A program made the position numbers and the translations under genes. DNA of 64,000 nt from Niastella sp. OAS944 (lineage in GTDB: Bacteria > Bacteroidota > Bacteroidia > Chitinophagales > Chitinophagaceae), in contig JANUBW010000001.1 in assembly GCA_024809215.1 (NCBI GenBank), positions 1,488,001-1,552,000 of the forward strand, read 5' to 3'. The notes beneath the pieces are model-generated. The model had not been told where the DNA came from and did not search any database. It worked only from the letters and a program-made list of their open reading frames with translations. Positions 7,835-16,472 of the stretch are shown here, piece by piece (within the stretch, counting starts at the first letter, position 1; each line of letters opens with the position of its first letter).

Positions 7835-9115
7835 TTAGCGTGTTAAAACCAAATATTCCCAGCCTTTTAATGGGGTAGAAAAAGAACCATTAACAGTAAC
7901 CGGTTGCTGTGTAAATACATTGGTGAATTTGCCCTGTATTTGAGCGCCCGGTAATTGTACCGTAATATCCTGGGCCGAAAAGTTGACTATAGTAAGCAGC
8001 TCCTTGCCTTCATTTTTACGAATAAAAGCAAGTATGCGGTCATTATCATTTGTATTCAACAGTTGTGGTTTGGCGGCCATACCCGTTTGCAACGCCGGGT
8101 GCTGTTTACGCAGCTGTAGCAATGTTTTATAGAAATCGTGTAACTGCGGGGTGCCGTTCCAGGGTATTTCATCTTTATCAAAAAACGGTAATCGCCGGTG
8201 CAGCGGTAATTCCTGGGCGGTATACACAAGCGGTATGGCGTTCCAGGTGAAATTGAATACAGCCAGTGGCGCGGCCATATCGCCATATTTTTCATACTCA
8301 GTACCGTTCCAGGTATTTTCATCATGATTGCTGGTGAACAACATGGGAACAGTGCCGGCAGGTAGGTCGAACTCGTAATGGTTCAGCACATCTTTTAACT
8401 GGGTAAGCGTAGCTTCCTGTCTGAAATATTTTTGCGTGGCGCTCATCCAGCGCCAGCCATATAAACAATCGAACACCTGTAAATAAATTGCGTCGAGGGT
8501 TTCGCCCAGCCAAAACAATGGTTTTATGGGGTCAAGTTCAATACGGGCGCGGTTCCAAAAATCGAGTGGCACCAGGTGGCACATATCGCAGCGGAAGCCA
8601 TCAATATCGCATTTCTTTATCCAAAAAGCCATGGCGTCTATCATGGCGGCGCGCATACCACCGTCGTAATAATTAAGGTCAATTACATCGTGCCAGTTGT
8701 TGGTATCGTAAAATTTGCCTTCTGAATCTCTTTTGTAAAACTCGGGGTTGGTTTGGGTCCATATATGGTCCCAACCTGTATGATTGGCCACCCAGTCGAT
8801 GATCACTTTAAGCCCAAGTTTATGGGCCGCTTTTACCAATGCGGTAAAGTCTTCGAGTGTTCCAAATTCGGGGTTAATGGCTTTATAATCGGCGCAGGCG
8901 TAATAACTACCAAGGGTGCCCTGCCGTTTTTCTTTACTGATGGGGGTAATGGGCATAAACCACAAAATTTCAATCCCCATATCTTTTAAGCGCGGCAGGT
9001 GTTTGGCAAAGGCATTAAAAGTTCCTTCGGGTGTATACTGGCGCACATTTACTTCATAAATACTGCTGTTAACGCTCCAAGCTACCGGTGAAAATCGTCG
9101 CTCCATAAATCTCAT
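7835..9115 (-). CDS. alpha-amylase family glycoside hydrolase (GH13)
   Basis: 426 aa. A (beta/alpha)8 GH13 barrel with the catalytic set: nucleophile Asp177 in G-F-R-C-D, general acid Glu205 in W-L-G-E and Asp265 in S-N-H-D-E; also D-W-V-A-N-H (107-112). A short C-terminal beta domain follows. No signal peptide is visible, so it is probably intracellular and acts on alpha-glucans or maltodextrins. The ATG at 9115 has AGGAA just before it; a second ATG three codons in is possible. It stands alone, with no maltose transporter or SusC/D gene beside it. Confidence 0.9.
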   Translation of the reverse strand: MRFMERRFSPVAWSVNSSIYEVNVRQYTPEGTFNAFAKHLPRLKDMGIEILWFMPITPISKEKRQGTLGSYYACADYKAINPEFGTLEDFTALVKAAHKLGLKVIIDWVANHTGWDHIWTQTNPEFYKRDSEGKFYDTNNWHDVIDLNYYDGGMRAAMIDAMAFWIKKCDIDGFRCDMCHLVPLDFWNRARIELDPIKPLFWLGETLDAIYLQVFDCLYGWRWMSATQKYFRQEATLTQLKDVLNHYEFDLPAGTVPMLFTSNHDENTWNGTEYEKYGDMAAPLAVFNFTWNAIPLVYTAQELPLHRRLPFFDKDEIPWNGTPQLHDFYKTLLQLRKQHPALQTGMAAKPQLLNTNDNDRILAFIRKNEGKELLTIVNFSAQDITVQLPGAQIQGKFTNVFTQQPVTVNGSFSTPLKGWEYLVLTR

Positions 9116-9189
9116 TTCCTGGTTGGTTTAAGTAAAATTACGGGCAAGAGTTCAATAATTAGAAATACGTTTAAGTGATGCTATAACCT

Positions 9190-9392
9190 GTTAAATTTCA
9201 ATTGCAGGTTTCAGGGTACATGTTCCAGGTTTTATTCTTCGGCCTCGTAACTATGAGCCACCAGTTACCAATTCCCAGATACCAGGAAATACAGGTTCTG
9301 TTTTACAACATACAAGGAAATCATAAATTTTCATGCCTTCCCTGCAACCTGTACCCTGCAACCTGTAACTCATAACCCGGTAACCGGCAACT
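9190..9392. repeat. reiterated GGTTTCAGGGTAC / CCTGCAACCTGTAAC words
   Basis: The gap upstream of ispH has GCAGGTTTCAGGGTAC, TTCCAGGTTTT and ACCAGTTACCAATTCCC words, then the opposing CCCTGCAACCTGTACCCTGC and CCTGTAACTCATAACCC. Related words recur at 24245-24362. Arms are about 25-40 nt, imperfect. Confidence 0.55.
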
Positions 9393-9398
9393 TCTTCT

Positions 9399-9406
9399 TA
9401 CCTTTG
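9399..9406 (+). promoter_or_regulatory. Bacteroidetes -7 box (TACCTTTG) next to the ispH start
   Basis: A perfect TAnnTTTG match whose G is only 8 bp before the ATG at 9414. If real, the mRNA would have almost no leader. No TTTG -33 element is at the expected place. Confidence 0.4.
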
Positions 9407-9413
9407 CCCCGGC

Positions 9414-10643
9414 ATGAAAACATTTAATGTACCACTTACCTACCGTAGCCCGCTGATATCGGCCATTAAGAACAGTCGCAAACAGCAGGACAAAATGAAA
9501 AAGGATTTTACGCCTACTCTTTTGTCGCTCGACCCGTTGCATATATACCTGGCCCGTCATTTCGGCTTTTGCTATGGGGTTGAAAATGCCATTGAGATCT
9601 CTTTCCGCACAATTGAATCGAACCCTGGCAAGCGCATCTTTTTGTTAAGTGAAATGATCCACAACCCGCAGGTGAATGCCGACCTGCAAAGCCGCGGCGT
9701 TCAGTTTCTGCAAGATAATTACGGTCATCAGCTGATCCCCTTCGAGGACCTCACCTCCGATGATGTAGTGATCATTCCTGCCTTTGGTACAACGCTCGAA
9801 ATAGAATCAAAATTGAGCGCGCTGGGTATTCCGGTAGAAAAATATAATACTACCTGCCCCTTTGTAGAAAAAGTGTGGAACCGCAGCGAGCAAATAGCGA
9901 AGAAAGGCTACACAATTGTTATTCACGGCAAACCCAAACACGAAGAAACCAGGGCCACTTTTTCGCATGCCGCCAGCAATGCACCCTCTGTTATTGTGAA
10001 CGATATGCAGGAAGCCGAAAACCTGGCTAAATATATTACCGGCGAAAAGCCCGTTGAGCAATTCTATATTGAATTTGCCAATAGGTATTCTGCAGGTTTT
10101 AATGCCGCAACCGATTTACAACGGATTGGTGTTGTAAACCAAACCACCCAGTTAGCAACAGATACCCAGGCTATTGCTGAGTATCTTAAACAAACCATTC
10201 AGCAACATTACGGGTTAACGCCCGAGAACGTTGAAAGCCGTTTTGCCGATACGCGCGATACCCTGTGTTATGCCACCAACGATAACCAAACCGCGGTTAC
10301 CGGTATGTTGCAAACCCCGGCCGATATTGCCATTGTGGTTGGCGGTTATAATTCAAGCAACACCACTCACCTGGCCGAATTGTGCGAACTGCAGCTGCCC
10401 ACTTACTTCATTAATTCACCCGATAAATTGCTTTCTGAAAAAGATATTCTGCACTATAATTTCCACACCAAAGAAGAATATATAGCCACCAGTTACCTGC
10501 CTGCCGGCAACCCGGCCCGTATTCTTATTACCAGCGGCGCCAGCTGTCCCGATGCGGTGGTAGAAAGCGTTATTCGCAAGCTGGCTACATTTTACGGGGT
10601 TGAAACAAAGCTCGATGCCGTAACACAGGAACTGGCCGGCTGA
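9414..10643 (+). CDS. ispH: 4-hydroxy-3-methylbut-2-enyl diphosphate reductase
   Basis: 409 aa, longer than the roughly 316-aa enterobacterial enzyme because of an N-terminal extension of about 40 residues and internal insertions. It makes IPP and DMAPP from HMBPP, the last step of the MEP isoprenoid pathway. The [4Fe-4S] cluster Cys are seen as Cys53 (F-G-F-C-Y-G-V), Cys148 (T-T-C-P-F-V) and Cys285 (D-T-L-C-Y-A-T-N). H-G-K-P-K-H-E-E (about 171) and S-G-A-S-C-P-D (about 374) are further family motifs. Soluble, cytosolic. Confidence 0.95.
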   Translation: MKTFNVPLTYRSPLISAIKNSRKQQDKMKKDFTPTLLSLDPLHIYLARHFGFCYGVENAIEISFRTIESNPGKRIFLLSEMIHNPQVNADLQSRGVQFLQDNYGHQLIPFEDLTSDDVVIIPAFGTTLEIESKLSALGIPVEKYNTTCPFVEKVWNRSEQIAKKGYTIVIHGKPKHEETRATFSHAASNAPSVIVNDMQEAENLAKYITGEKPVEQFYIEFANRYSAGFNAATDLQRIGVVNQTTQLATDTQAIAEYLKQTIQQHYGLTPENVESRFADTRDTLCYATNDNQTAVTGMLQTPADIAIVVGGYNSSNTTHLAELCELQLPTYFINSPDKLLSEKDILHYNFHTKEEYIATSYLPAGNPARILITSGASCPDAVVESVIRKLATFYGVETKLDAVTQELAG

Positions 10644-10695
10644 TCAATTTTTACGCACTGTTAAACCAAGCATCCCCTATGGCGTCTAATTAGCC

Positions 10696-10992
10696 ATGAA
10701 ATGGGTGCATGTTTTATTGTTTTTACTGCTGATAATGCTTGGGGCTAACGCCCTTGCACAGCGGCGCCCAAATGTGGACCCCGGTTTGCGCCAACGCATG
10801 AACGCTTTACGGTTAACAGATGAACAAAAAAGAAGAATAGCTATTATTATTCGCCGTCAGCGATTACAGGACATTATGAATCAGCAGGAGCTGGATGCCA
10901 TTCTTACCGATAAACAGAAGGAGTTGTTGAAGGAGTGGAAGAAGAAGAGATTCGGAATTGAAAGCGATAGTACTAATAAAAAGGTTGACTAG
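10696..10992 (+). CDS. small secreted helical protein, unknown
   Basis: 98 aa. A signal peptide (M-K-W, hydrophobic stretch to A-N-A-L-A-Q at 22) is followed by a charged helical region rich in Arg, Lys and Gln with L-T-D-E-Q-K-R-R and L-T-D-K-Q-K-E-L. Two 'L-T-D-x-Q-K' helices resemble periplasmic Spy/CpxP-like helical proteins, but the similarity is too weak to name it. It follows ispH by 52 bp and ends in a hairpin shared with the convergent accC. Confidence 0.65.
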   Translation: MKWVHVLLFLLLIMLGANALAQRRPNVDPGLRQRMNALRLTDEQKRRIAIIIRRQRLQDIMNQQELDAILTDKQKELLKEWKKKRFGIESDSTNKKVD

Positions 10993-11021
10993 TTAACGAG
11001 TTAACCCGTTAACTAGTCAAC
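10984..11021. terminator. perfect 14-bp inverted repeat between convergent genes
   Basis: GTTGACTAGTTAAC (10984-10997) and GTTAACTAGTCAAC (11008-11021) with a 10-nt spacer. It overlaps the stop codon of the small secreted gene and lies 6 bp from the accC stop, so it may stop transcription from both sides. It lacks a T-tract and is built from the same GTTAACTAGTCAACT words as the repeats at 2134-2515. Confidence 0.5.
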
Positions 11022-11027
11022 TGGTAG

Positions 11028-12365
11028 TTACACCATCTTAAATGACTCGAGGAACTTGGTATTGAAGTTACCTTTTATAAAGTCTTCGTTCTTCATCAGT
11101 TGCTGATGGAACGGAATTGTTGTTTTTACACCTTCAATTACATACTCACTCAATGCACGGCTCATAGTATTGATGGCCTCTTCGCGGGTACGCGCTACGG
11201 CAATGATCTTGGCTATCATTGAATCGTAGTACGGCGGAATTACATAACCAGCGTATACGTGTGAGTCGATGCGAATACCGTGACCGCCGGGCTGATGCAA
11301 CGTAGTGATCTTGCCCGGACTGGGACGGAAATCATTATACGGGTCCTCCGCATTGATACGGCATTCTATAGCATGTAATTGCGGCTCATAGTTCAAACCA
11401 CTAATGGCTTCCCCCTGAGCAATCTTTATCTGTTCTTTAATAAGATCGAAGTTGGTTACCTCTTCGGTTACGCAATGTTCTACCTGAATACGGGTATTCA
11501 TTTCCATGAAGTAGAAATTGCGGTGTTTGTCGACCAGGAACTCGATGGTACCCACGCTTTCGTAACCAATGGCAGAAGCTGCTTTGATAGCGGCATCACC
11601 CATGCGCTTACGCAGTTCGGGTGTCATAAAAGGTGAAGGTGATTCTTCAACCAGCTTTTGGTGACGGCGTTGAATAGAGCAATCTCTTTCGCTGAGGTGA
11701 CATACTTTACCATAGCGATCGCCGGCTACCTGTATTTCAATGTGGCGTGGTTCTTCCACAAACTTTTCCATGTAAATACCGTCGTTCTTGAACGCGGCGC
11801 CTGCTTCGGCTTTAGCGGTGTTGTAGTTCTTTTCTAGTTCATCTTCGCTCCATACAACACGCATCCCTTTACCACCACCACCTGCAGTGGCTTTCAGGAT
11901 AATGGGGTAACCTACTTCTTTAGCCAGGGACTGGGCTTGTTCCAGGCTTTCCAATAAACCTTCGCCACCGGGCACCACAGGCACACCGGCTTTGATCATG
12001 GTTTCTTTGGCAGTTATTTTATCGCCCATTGACCTTATCTGATCAGGAGTGGGCCCAATAAATTTAATATTATGTTCCCCGCAAATTTCCGCAAAACGGG
12101 CGTTTTCGGCCAGAAATCCATAACCTGGGTGAATACCGTCGGCATTGGTGATCTCAGCCGCGGCCATAATGTGGGGAATGTTTAGATAAGAATCTGAGCT
12201 TGCCGCTTTACCTATACAAACAGCTTCATCGGCAAAGCGCACGTGCAAACTGTCTTTATCGGCGGTTGAATAAACAGCAACCGTTTTGATGCCCATTTCC
12301 TTACAGGTACGTATTACCCGTAGGGCAATTTCTCCACGATTGGCAATTAATATTTTTTTGAACAT
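11028..12365 (-). CDS. accC: acetyl-CoA carboxylase, biotin carboxylase subunit
   Basis: 445 aa, normal for AccC. ATP-grasp enzyme that carboxylates biotin on AccB, the first half of malonyl-CoA formation for fatty acid synthesis. Seen: N-terminal [11 protein letters not shown], the Gly-rich [10 protein letters not shown] loop, [12 protein letters not shown] and the [12 protein letters not shown] motif. accB lies 95 bp upstream in the same orientation, probably in the same operon, with a repeat-filled spacer between. Confidence 0.97.
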   Translation of the reverse strand: MFKKILIANRGEIALRVIRTCKEMGIKTVAVYSTADKDSLHVRFADEAVCIGKAASSDSYLNIPHIMAAAEITNADGIHPGYGFLAENARFAEICGEHNIKFIGPTPDQIRSMGDKITAKETMIKAGVPVVPGGEGLLESLEQAQSLAKEVGYPIILKATAGGGGKGMRVVWSEDELEKNYNTAKAEAGAAFKNDGIYMEKFVEEPRHIEIQVAGDRYGKVCHLSERDCSIQRRHQKLVEESPSPFMTPELRKRMGDAAIKAASAIGYESVGTIEFLVDKHRNFYFMEMNTRIQVEHCVTEEVTNFDLIKEQIKIAQGEAISGLNYEPQLHAIECRINAEDPYNDFRPSPGKITTLHQPGGHGIRIDSHVYAGYVIPPYYDSMIAKIIAVARTREEAINTMSRALSEYVIEGVKTTIPFHQQLMKNEDFIKGNFNTKFLESFKMV

Positions 12366-12371
12366 TGAATC

Positions 12372-12455
12372 TTATTGTTAATGGGCTAATATGCTAATGT
12401 GCAAATGTGCTTATATTATTTTATCAGCACATTAGCCTATTAGCGAATTAGCTAA
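12372..12455. repeat. GCTAATATGCTAATGTGC words forming an inverted repeat
   Basis: Within the accB-accC spacer, GGGCTAATATGCTAATGTGC and AAATGTGC are followed, after about 20 bp, by GCACATTAGCCTATTAGCG and AATTAGCTAATT. The RNA could fold into a hairpin about 30 bp long with mismatches. Confidence 0.6.
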
Positions 12456-12460
12456 TTATG

Positions 12461-12955
12461 TTACGCGGGTTCTACCAGGAACAGAGGCTGATCGTATTCT
12501 ACCGGTGAAGCATCTTCTACCAGCACTTTTACAATACGGCCTTTTACTTCGCTTTCAATTTCATTAAAGAGTTTCATGGCTTCAATAATACAAACCACTT
12601 TACCTGGGGTAACATCATCACCTATTTCAATAAATGAAGGTTTACCAGGTGCAGAGCTGCGATAGAAGGTACCGATCATCGGGCTCTTAATGGTGATCAA
12701 ATTGTCAGCAACCTGATCTGCTGCTTTTGGTTTATCAGCAGAAGCAGTAGTTTGCGCGGCAGCCTGAGCAATAGGAGCTTGCTGGTGCATAGCGGTCATC
12801 ATAGGAGCAGTATGTACAGGAGCTGCAATGACATTCTGGGCCGGTTCTTCTTTTTGCTTGATGGTTAATTTAAATCCCTTTTCTTCTATCGTCACTTCCC
12901 CAATATTAGATTTGTTGATCATCTTGATCAACTCCTGAATTTGTTTAAAATCCAT
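12461..12955 (-). CDS. accB: acetyl-CoA carboxylase biotin carboxyl carrier protein
   Basis: 164 aa. The N-terminal helical region (1-40) is joined by an Ala/Gln/Pro-rich linker (about 45-80) to the C-terminal biotinyl domain. Biotin is expected on Lys128 in the E-A-M-K motif. It carries carboxyl groups from AccC to the carboxyltransferase. It is the first gene of the accB-accC pair; a terminator separates it from efp upstream. Confidence 0.97.
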   Translation of the reverse strand: MDFKQIQELIKMINKSNIGEVTIEEKGFKLTIKQKEEPAQNVIAAPVHTAPMMTAMHQQAPIAQAAAQTTASADKPKAADQVADNLITIKSPMIGTFYRSSAPGKPSFIEIGDDVTPGKVVCIIEAMKLFNEIESEVKGRIVKVLVEDASPVEYDQPLFLVEPA

Positions 12956-13072
12956 CTGTTAAAAATTTTAGTTTGTCGGTTAAGTCCTGTAGAACAGGCG
13001 GCTAAGATAAGGATTACACACTAAATATCTCCAAAACCCCATTTTTTATAAAGAGGCCCGGGCATTTGCCCC

Positions 13073-13109
13073 AAAAAAAGAGGACAATGGAAGTGTGTTC
13101 CATTGTCCT
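13073..13109 (-). terminator. rho-independent terminator after efp
   Basis: Read on the minus strand: AGGACAATGGAA, loop CACAC, TTCCATTGTCCT, then C and a run of seven T. Perfect 12-bp stem. Confidence 0.9.
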
Positions 13110-13130
13110 GCTATAACGTAAGTTCTTGTA

Positions 13131-13697
13131 TTATTCTTTTACACGTTCAACATATTCACCGGTTTTCGTATTAATACGAATCAATTCGCCTTCGTTAACA
13201 AACAGTGGCACGTTAACGGTAGCGCCGGTTTCAACAGTGGCGGGCTTTAACGTACGGGTAGCCGTATCGCCTTTTACACCTGGCTCACTATAGGTTACTT
13301 TCAACACAATTTTATCGGGCAGCTCTACACTCATCGGTTGCTCGGTTTCGGTATTGATGAGTACAGATACCTCTTGTGCTTCTTTCAGGAACTGGGGAGC
13401 GTCGACCAGGTTCTCAGCAAGGGCAAGCTGTTCAAACGTTTCATTATCCATGAAATTATAACCGGTATCGTCTTTATATAAGAACTGGTACGTTTTGCGC
13501 TCAACGCGAACGGGGTGAATGGTGTCACCACTGTTCCAGGTCTTTTCAATACTACGGCTATTGTCAACGCCTTTTAATTTTGCCCATACCTTGGCAGCAG
13601 CCCGGGCAGTTTTATTTTCACCAAATTCAACCACTGTGTATAAACTTCCATCCAGTTTAATGATCATGCCGCGGCTGATATCTGAGGTATTTGCCAT
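13131..13697 (-). CDS. efp: elongation factor P with a variant beta3-beta4 loop
   Basis: 188 aa. Three-domain EF-P that relieves ribosome stalling at polyproline. C-terminal signatures are typical (P-G-V-K-G-D-T-A-T, K-P-A-T-V-E-T-G-A, V-P-L-F-V-N-E-G-E). The tip of domain I, where most EF-Ps carry P-G-K/R-G with a modified Lys or Arg, here reads E-F-G-E-N-K-T-A-R-A-A-A-K-V-W, about two residues longer and without the P-G-K-G motif. The modifiable residue is therefore uncertain; K and R residues are present nearby. No modification enzyme gene is adjacent. Confidence 0.93.
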   Translation of the reverse strand: MANTSDISRGMIIKLDGSLYTVVEFGENKTARAAAKVWAKLKGVDNSRSIEKTWNSGDTIHPVRVERKTYQFLYKDDTGYNFMDNETFEQLALAENLVDAPQFLKEAQEVSVLINTETEQPMSVELPDKIVLKVTYSEPGVKGDTATRTLKPATVETGATVNVPLFVNEGELIRINTKTGEYVERVKE

Positions 13698-13798
13698 AAA
13701 TTATAAATATTTCAAAAGTCAAAAAACGTGTACCAAATTCAAAAAGTGGCAGCAAAATTATGGCAAAATTGTCAGGTAGCAAAATGGGCTATTTTCTA

Positions 13799-15754
13799 TT
13801 ATTTATCCTGCATGGGTGGCCCCTGGGCCGGTTTGGGTTCCACGGCGGGTTCAACCTTTTGAGCCTTAATAACGACCCTTGGTTTTGCCTCCGCGGCAGT
13901 TTTGACGCTTATAGCCGTTTTTGGGGTTTCCTTTATTCTAACCACCACTACCTCATCTGCTTTAAGTTTAGTAGCCGCTGCTTTTTCATCTACCATAACC
14001 ACTCTGTCGGCTACCACCCGAACTGATGGAGTGGGTTTGGGGGCAACAGCAACCTTTTCAATAATGGCCACCTCGTTATCGGCTATTGCAATATCTTTTT
14101 TTCCGCGTATAACCGGCACCCGGCGTCCTGCCTTATCCCTCGTCCACAATGTGTATTCTTCCTGGTTCTTTTGTACACGTTCTACTTTCACGCCGTCATC
14201 CTTGGTTATCTGCACTTCCTTATCATTATTATCTCTGGTAATAGGCGCCAGTTTTAGCGGCTTGCCTTCTTTGGTTATGGGTGCGAGCTTTATGAGCGTG
14301 TGCCTTATTTCACCATATTTATCTTCATACTTCTTTTTGTCATTGTTCCAATCGGTAAGTAAAATGGCTTCTACTATTTTACTGTTCTTGTCTTTGACAA
14401 TCACTATGCATTCGCCCGTATTGTCGGCCACGGTTATGCAATACCCTTTTTTATTGAGGCAGTCCTGCAAATTGATGGTGGCTCTTTCAATGGCTTTGGG
14501 AGCCTCAGGTGCTTCGGGGGCCTCAGGCGCTTCGGGCATTTCGGCGCGTTCAGGTATTTCAGCGGCTTCCGGCTTTTCAGGCATTTCGGGATGTTCGGGT
14601 GCCTCAGGCAATTCGGGGTGTTCTTTTTCAACAGACGCCAGCGGAATTGGCGGAGGAGGTGGTGGTTCGGGCAATGAACCATATTTGCCTTCAAAGGCCT
14701 CGCGCTCTTTGGTGATCTGCATATCGTAGCGTTCTACTTTACCATTCTTTAACCTGATGGTTACTTTACGGTTGTCTATTACATGAAGGTTGTCAACATC
14801 TTTCCAGGCAGATGTTTCTTTGGCTGCAGTTGGTACCGTGTCGGTCTTTATTTGTTCTTCCCGTTGTGACTGACGCCGGTGCTGGTTGCTGTTTCGAAAA
14901 GCTAACAATACTACTACCAACAGCGGTAGCAAAAATAAGAACCTGATAAGGTGCACACGTGCACTCTGTGTTTTGTTCATCATGGCTATTCTTCTTTTTA
15001 AAGATGAAAAATTGAAATTGGTGGCTATACTAAATGAATTAACTCCTATAACTTTTAATAACAGGTACTGGTATTGTTTACGATCGAGCCCCGTTTGCAG
15101 CACCTGCTGATCGGCAATGAACTCGAGGTTCTGGCGAATGTGGTGCCGCAGCAGCCAGGCAAATGGATTATACCAGTTAAGTATACACAACAACTCACTC
15201 CACAGAATATCGATCGAATGCCGTTGCTTTACATGTATGAACTCGTGGCGAATAATGTCTTTAAGCTCATCTTCACTATGTTGATGCTTGTTTACATAAA
15301 TACCCCGGCCAAAGGAGAAAGGCATTACCGGTTCGTTAATATGGTACAGCTTTACATTTTCATTGTACAACAACACAGCCTTTGAACGCATTTTGTACAA
15401 TGAATAATATTGCAGCAGCAAACGCACCACCATAAACAACATGCCGCTCACAATAACAACCACCCCTACCTGCAACCAGTTAATGCTACCTGCCTGCGTA
15501 GCAGCATCTGCATCTACAGCCGGCGACATTTGTGTAATAGCAGGTATATAATTTACAAAGGCCGATTCGCGGAGTGCAGGCCGTTCAACTATAATGGTGA
15601 ATACATTTATTAAGGGTATTATAAAACATACCATGGAGTATATCAGCAGGTACCAGCGGTTCCAGGTATAAAAGGTTAACCTTCGCAGAAATAACTGATA
15701 GAATAAGTAAACGATGGAGAAGCTAATGGATAGTTTGATTATATAAAGTAGCAT
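13799..15754 (-). CDS. BlaR1-like M56 family membrane metallopeptidase
   Basis: 651 aa. Four membrane segments (about 5-25, 37-55, 93-113 and 268-287) and a zinc-protease motif H170-E-F-I-H174 on the loop between TM3 and TM4, as in BlaR1/MecR1. The periplasmic C-terminal part (288-651) has no penicillin-binding domain. It contains an acidic Pro-rich stretch of P-E-A-P-E and P-E-M-P-E units (about 355-425) and repeats of I-T-K/R-D/E. It lies 147 bp downstream of the BlaI-type repressor gene in the same orientation, so it likely senses an envelope signal and triggers repressor cleavage. The signal is unknown. Confidence 0.88.
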   Translation of the reverse strand: MLLYIIKLSISFSIVYLFYQLFLRRLTFYTWNRWYLLIYSMVCFIIPLINVFTIIVERPALRESAFVNYIPAITQMSPAVDADAATQAGSINWLQVGVVVIVSGMLFMVVRLLLQYYSLYKMRSKAVLLYNENVKLYHINEPVMPFSFGRGIYVNKHQHSEDELKDIIRHEFIHVKQRHSIDILWSELLCILNWYNPFAWLLRHHIRQNLEFIADQQVLQTGLDRKQYQYLLLKVIGVNSFSIATNFNFSSLKRRIAMMNKTQSARVHLIRFLFLLPLLVVVLLAFRNSNQHRRQSQREEQIKTDTVPTAAKETSAWKDVDNLHVIDNRKVTIRLKNGKVERYDMQITKEREAFEGKYGSLPEPPPPPPIPLASVEKEHPELPEAPEHPEMPEKPEAAEIPERAEMPEAPEAPEAPEAPKAIERATINLQDCLNKKGYCITVADNTGECIVIVKDKNSKIVEAILLTDWNNDKKKYEDKYGEIRHTLIKLAPITKEGKPLKLAPITRDNNDKEVQITKDDGVKVERVQKNQEEYTLWTRDKAGRRVPVIRGKKDIAIADNEVAIIEKVAVAPKPTPSVRVVADRVVMVDEKAAATKLKADEVVVVRIKETPKTAISVKTAAEAKPRVVIKAQKVEPAVEPKPAQGPPMQDK

Positions 15755-15787
15755 ATCGTTTAATTGGAAATTACTTGAATAAAGGTT

Positions 15788-15903
15788 GCTGACGTAAGAA
15801 GTATGAAGTAAGAAGTATGAGGATCGGAAACAGTAGGAGATCTTAAGTTTAAGACTTTTCTTATATCCTACTTCCTACCTCCTATTTCTTTTTCCTAAAA
15901 CCT
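15788..15903. repeat. GAAGTAAGAAGTATG words facing CCTACTTCCTACC words
   Basis: Between the BlaI and BlaR1-like genes: GTAAGAAGTATGAAGTAAG and AAGTATGAGG, about 40 bp of loop, then CCTACTTCCTACCTCCTATT and CCTATTTCTTACC. The second arm runs into the repressor stop. Same family as 18081-18195 and 19118-19228. Confidence 0.65.
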
Positions 15904-16270
15904 ATTTCTTACCCTCATTCTCAATCATATTAATAATATCCTTCAGCTCCTTCGGGCTCAACTTCTTTTGCTCCACAAAGAAATTCACCAGCTGTTTGTA
16001 CGAATTGTCGAAGTAATCTTTCACCACACCGTTCATAAACTGTTTTTTATAATCCTCTTCGGTAACTGCGGGCCGGTACAGGTAGGTATTACCCATGAGG
16101 CGGCTTTCGAGCAGTCCCTTTTTTTCGAGGTTCTTTACGGTACTGGCCAGGGTGGTATAGGGTGGCTTTTGCCCTTCCATATTATCGAGAAACAGCTTTA
16201 TGTTCCCCTCCCCCGTTTTCCATATCACCTGCATGGCCTGTTCTTCCTGTATGGTAAGCTTTTCCATCAT
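15902..16270 (-). CDS. BlaI/MecI/CopY-family transcriptional repressor
   Basis: 122 aa, the normal size for BlaI. An N-terminal winged helix (about 1-75) includes E-Q-A-M-Q-V-I-W and the P-P-Y-T-T-L-A-S-T-V recognition helix; the C-terminal half is a dimerisation region where the partner protease cuts in known systems. Start is ATG at 16270, with a second ATG right after. Two palindromes upstream (16272-16305) are likely operators, so it should repress itself and the downstream M56 gene. Confidence 0.93.
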   Translation of the reverse strand: MMEKLTIQEEQAMQVIWKTGEGNIKLFLDNMEGQKPPYTTLASTVKNLEKKGLLESRLMGNTYLYRPAVTEEDYKKQFMNGVVKDYFDNSYKQLVNFFVEQKKLSPKELKDIINMIENEGKK

Positions 16271-16271
16271 C

Positions 16272-16317
16272 TACGAAGTTTTCGTAAACCTACGAATTAT
16301 TCGTAACAACTGCCAAA
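16272..16317 (-). promoter_or_regulatory. tandem BlaI-type operators over a promoter
   Basis: Two palindromes, TACGAAGTTTTCGTA (16272-16286) and TACGAATTATTCGTA (16291-16305), have centres 19 bp apart. On the minus strand a TTTG (16314-16317) is 21 bp from TAGGTTTA (16285-16292), close to the Bacteroidetes -33/-7 pattern, so the operators cover the promoter. The repressor start codon is just downstream. Confidence 0.7.
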
Positions 16318-16472
16318 ACTTTTTTGTTAAATGGACACAACAGTTGCCTATCCTGTTCATTTACTGCTATTTTTGAAAAAAAATAAATGTGAGGGGAAGT
16401 ACAGCTGAAATCTGTAAGCCTAAAGCTAAAAGCGAATACAGCCGTAAACCACAAAAACAAATAATAGACGCT

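Noticed and set aside
13902-14729. 275-aa open frame antisense to the BlaR1-like gene
   Set aside because: It is a shadow of the P-E-A-P-E coding repeats, Ser/Gly/Ala-rich, with no start context; the minus-strand gene has clear family motifs.
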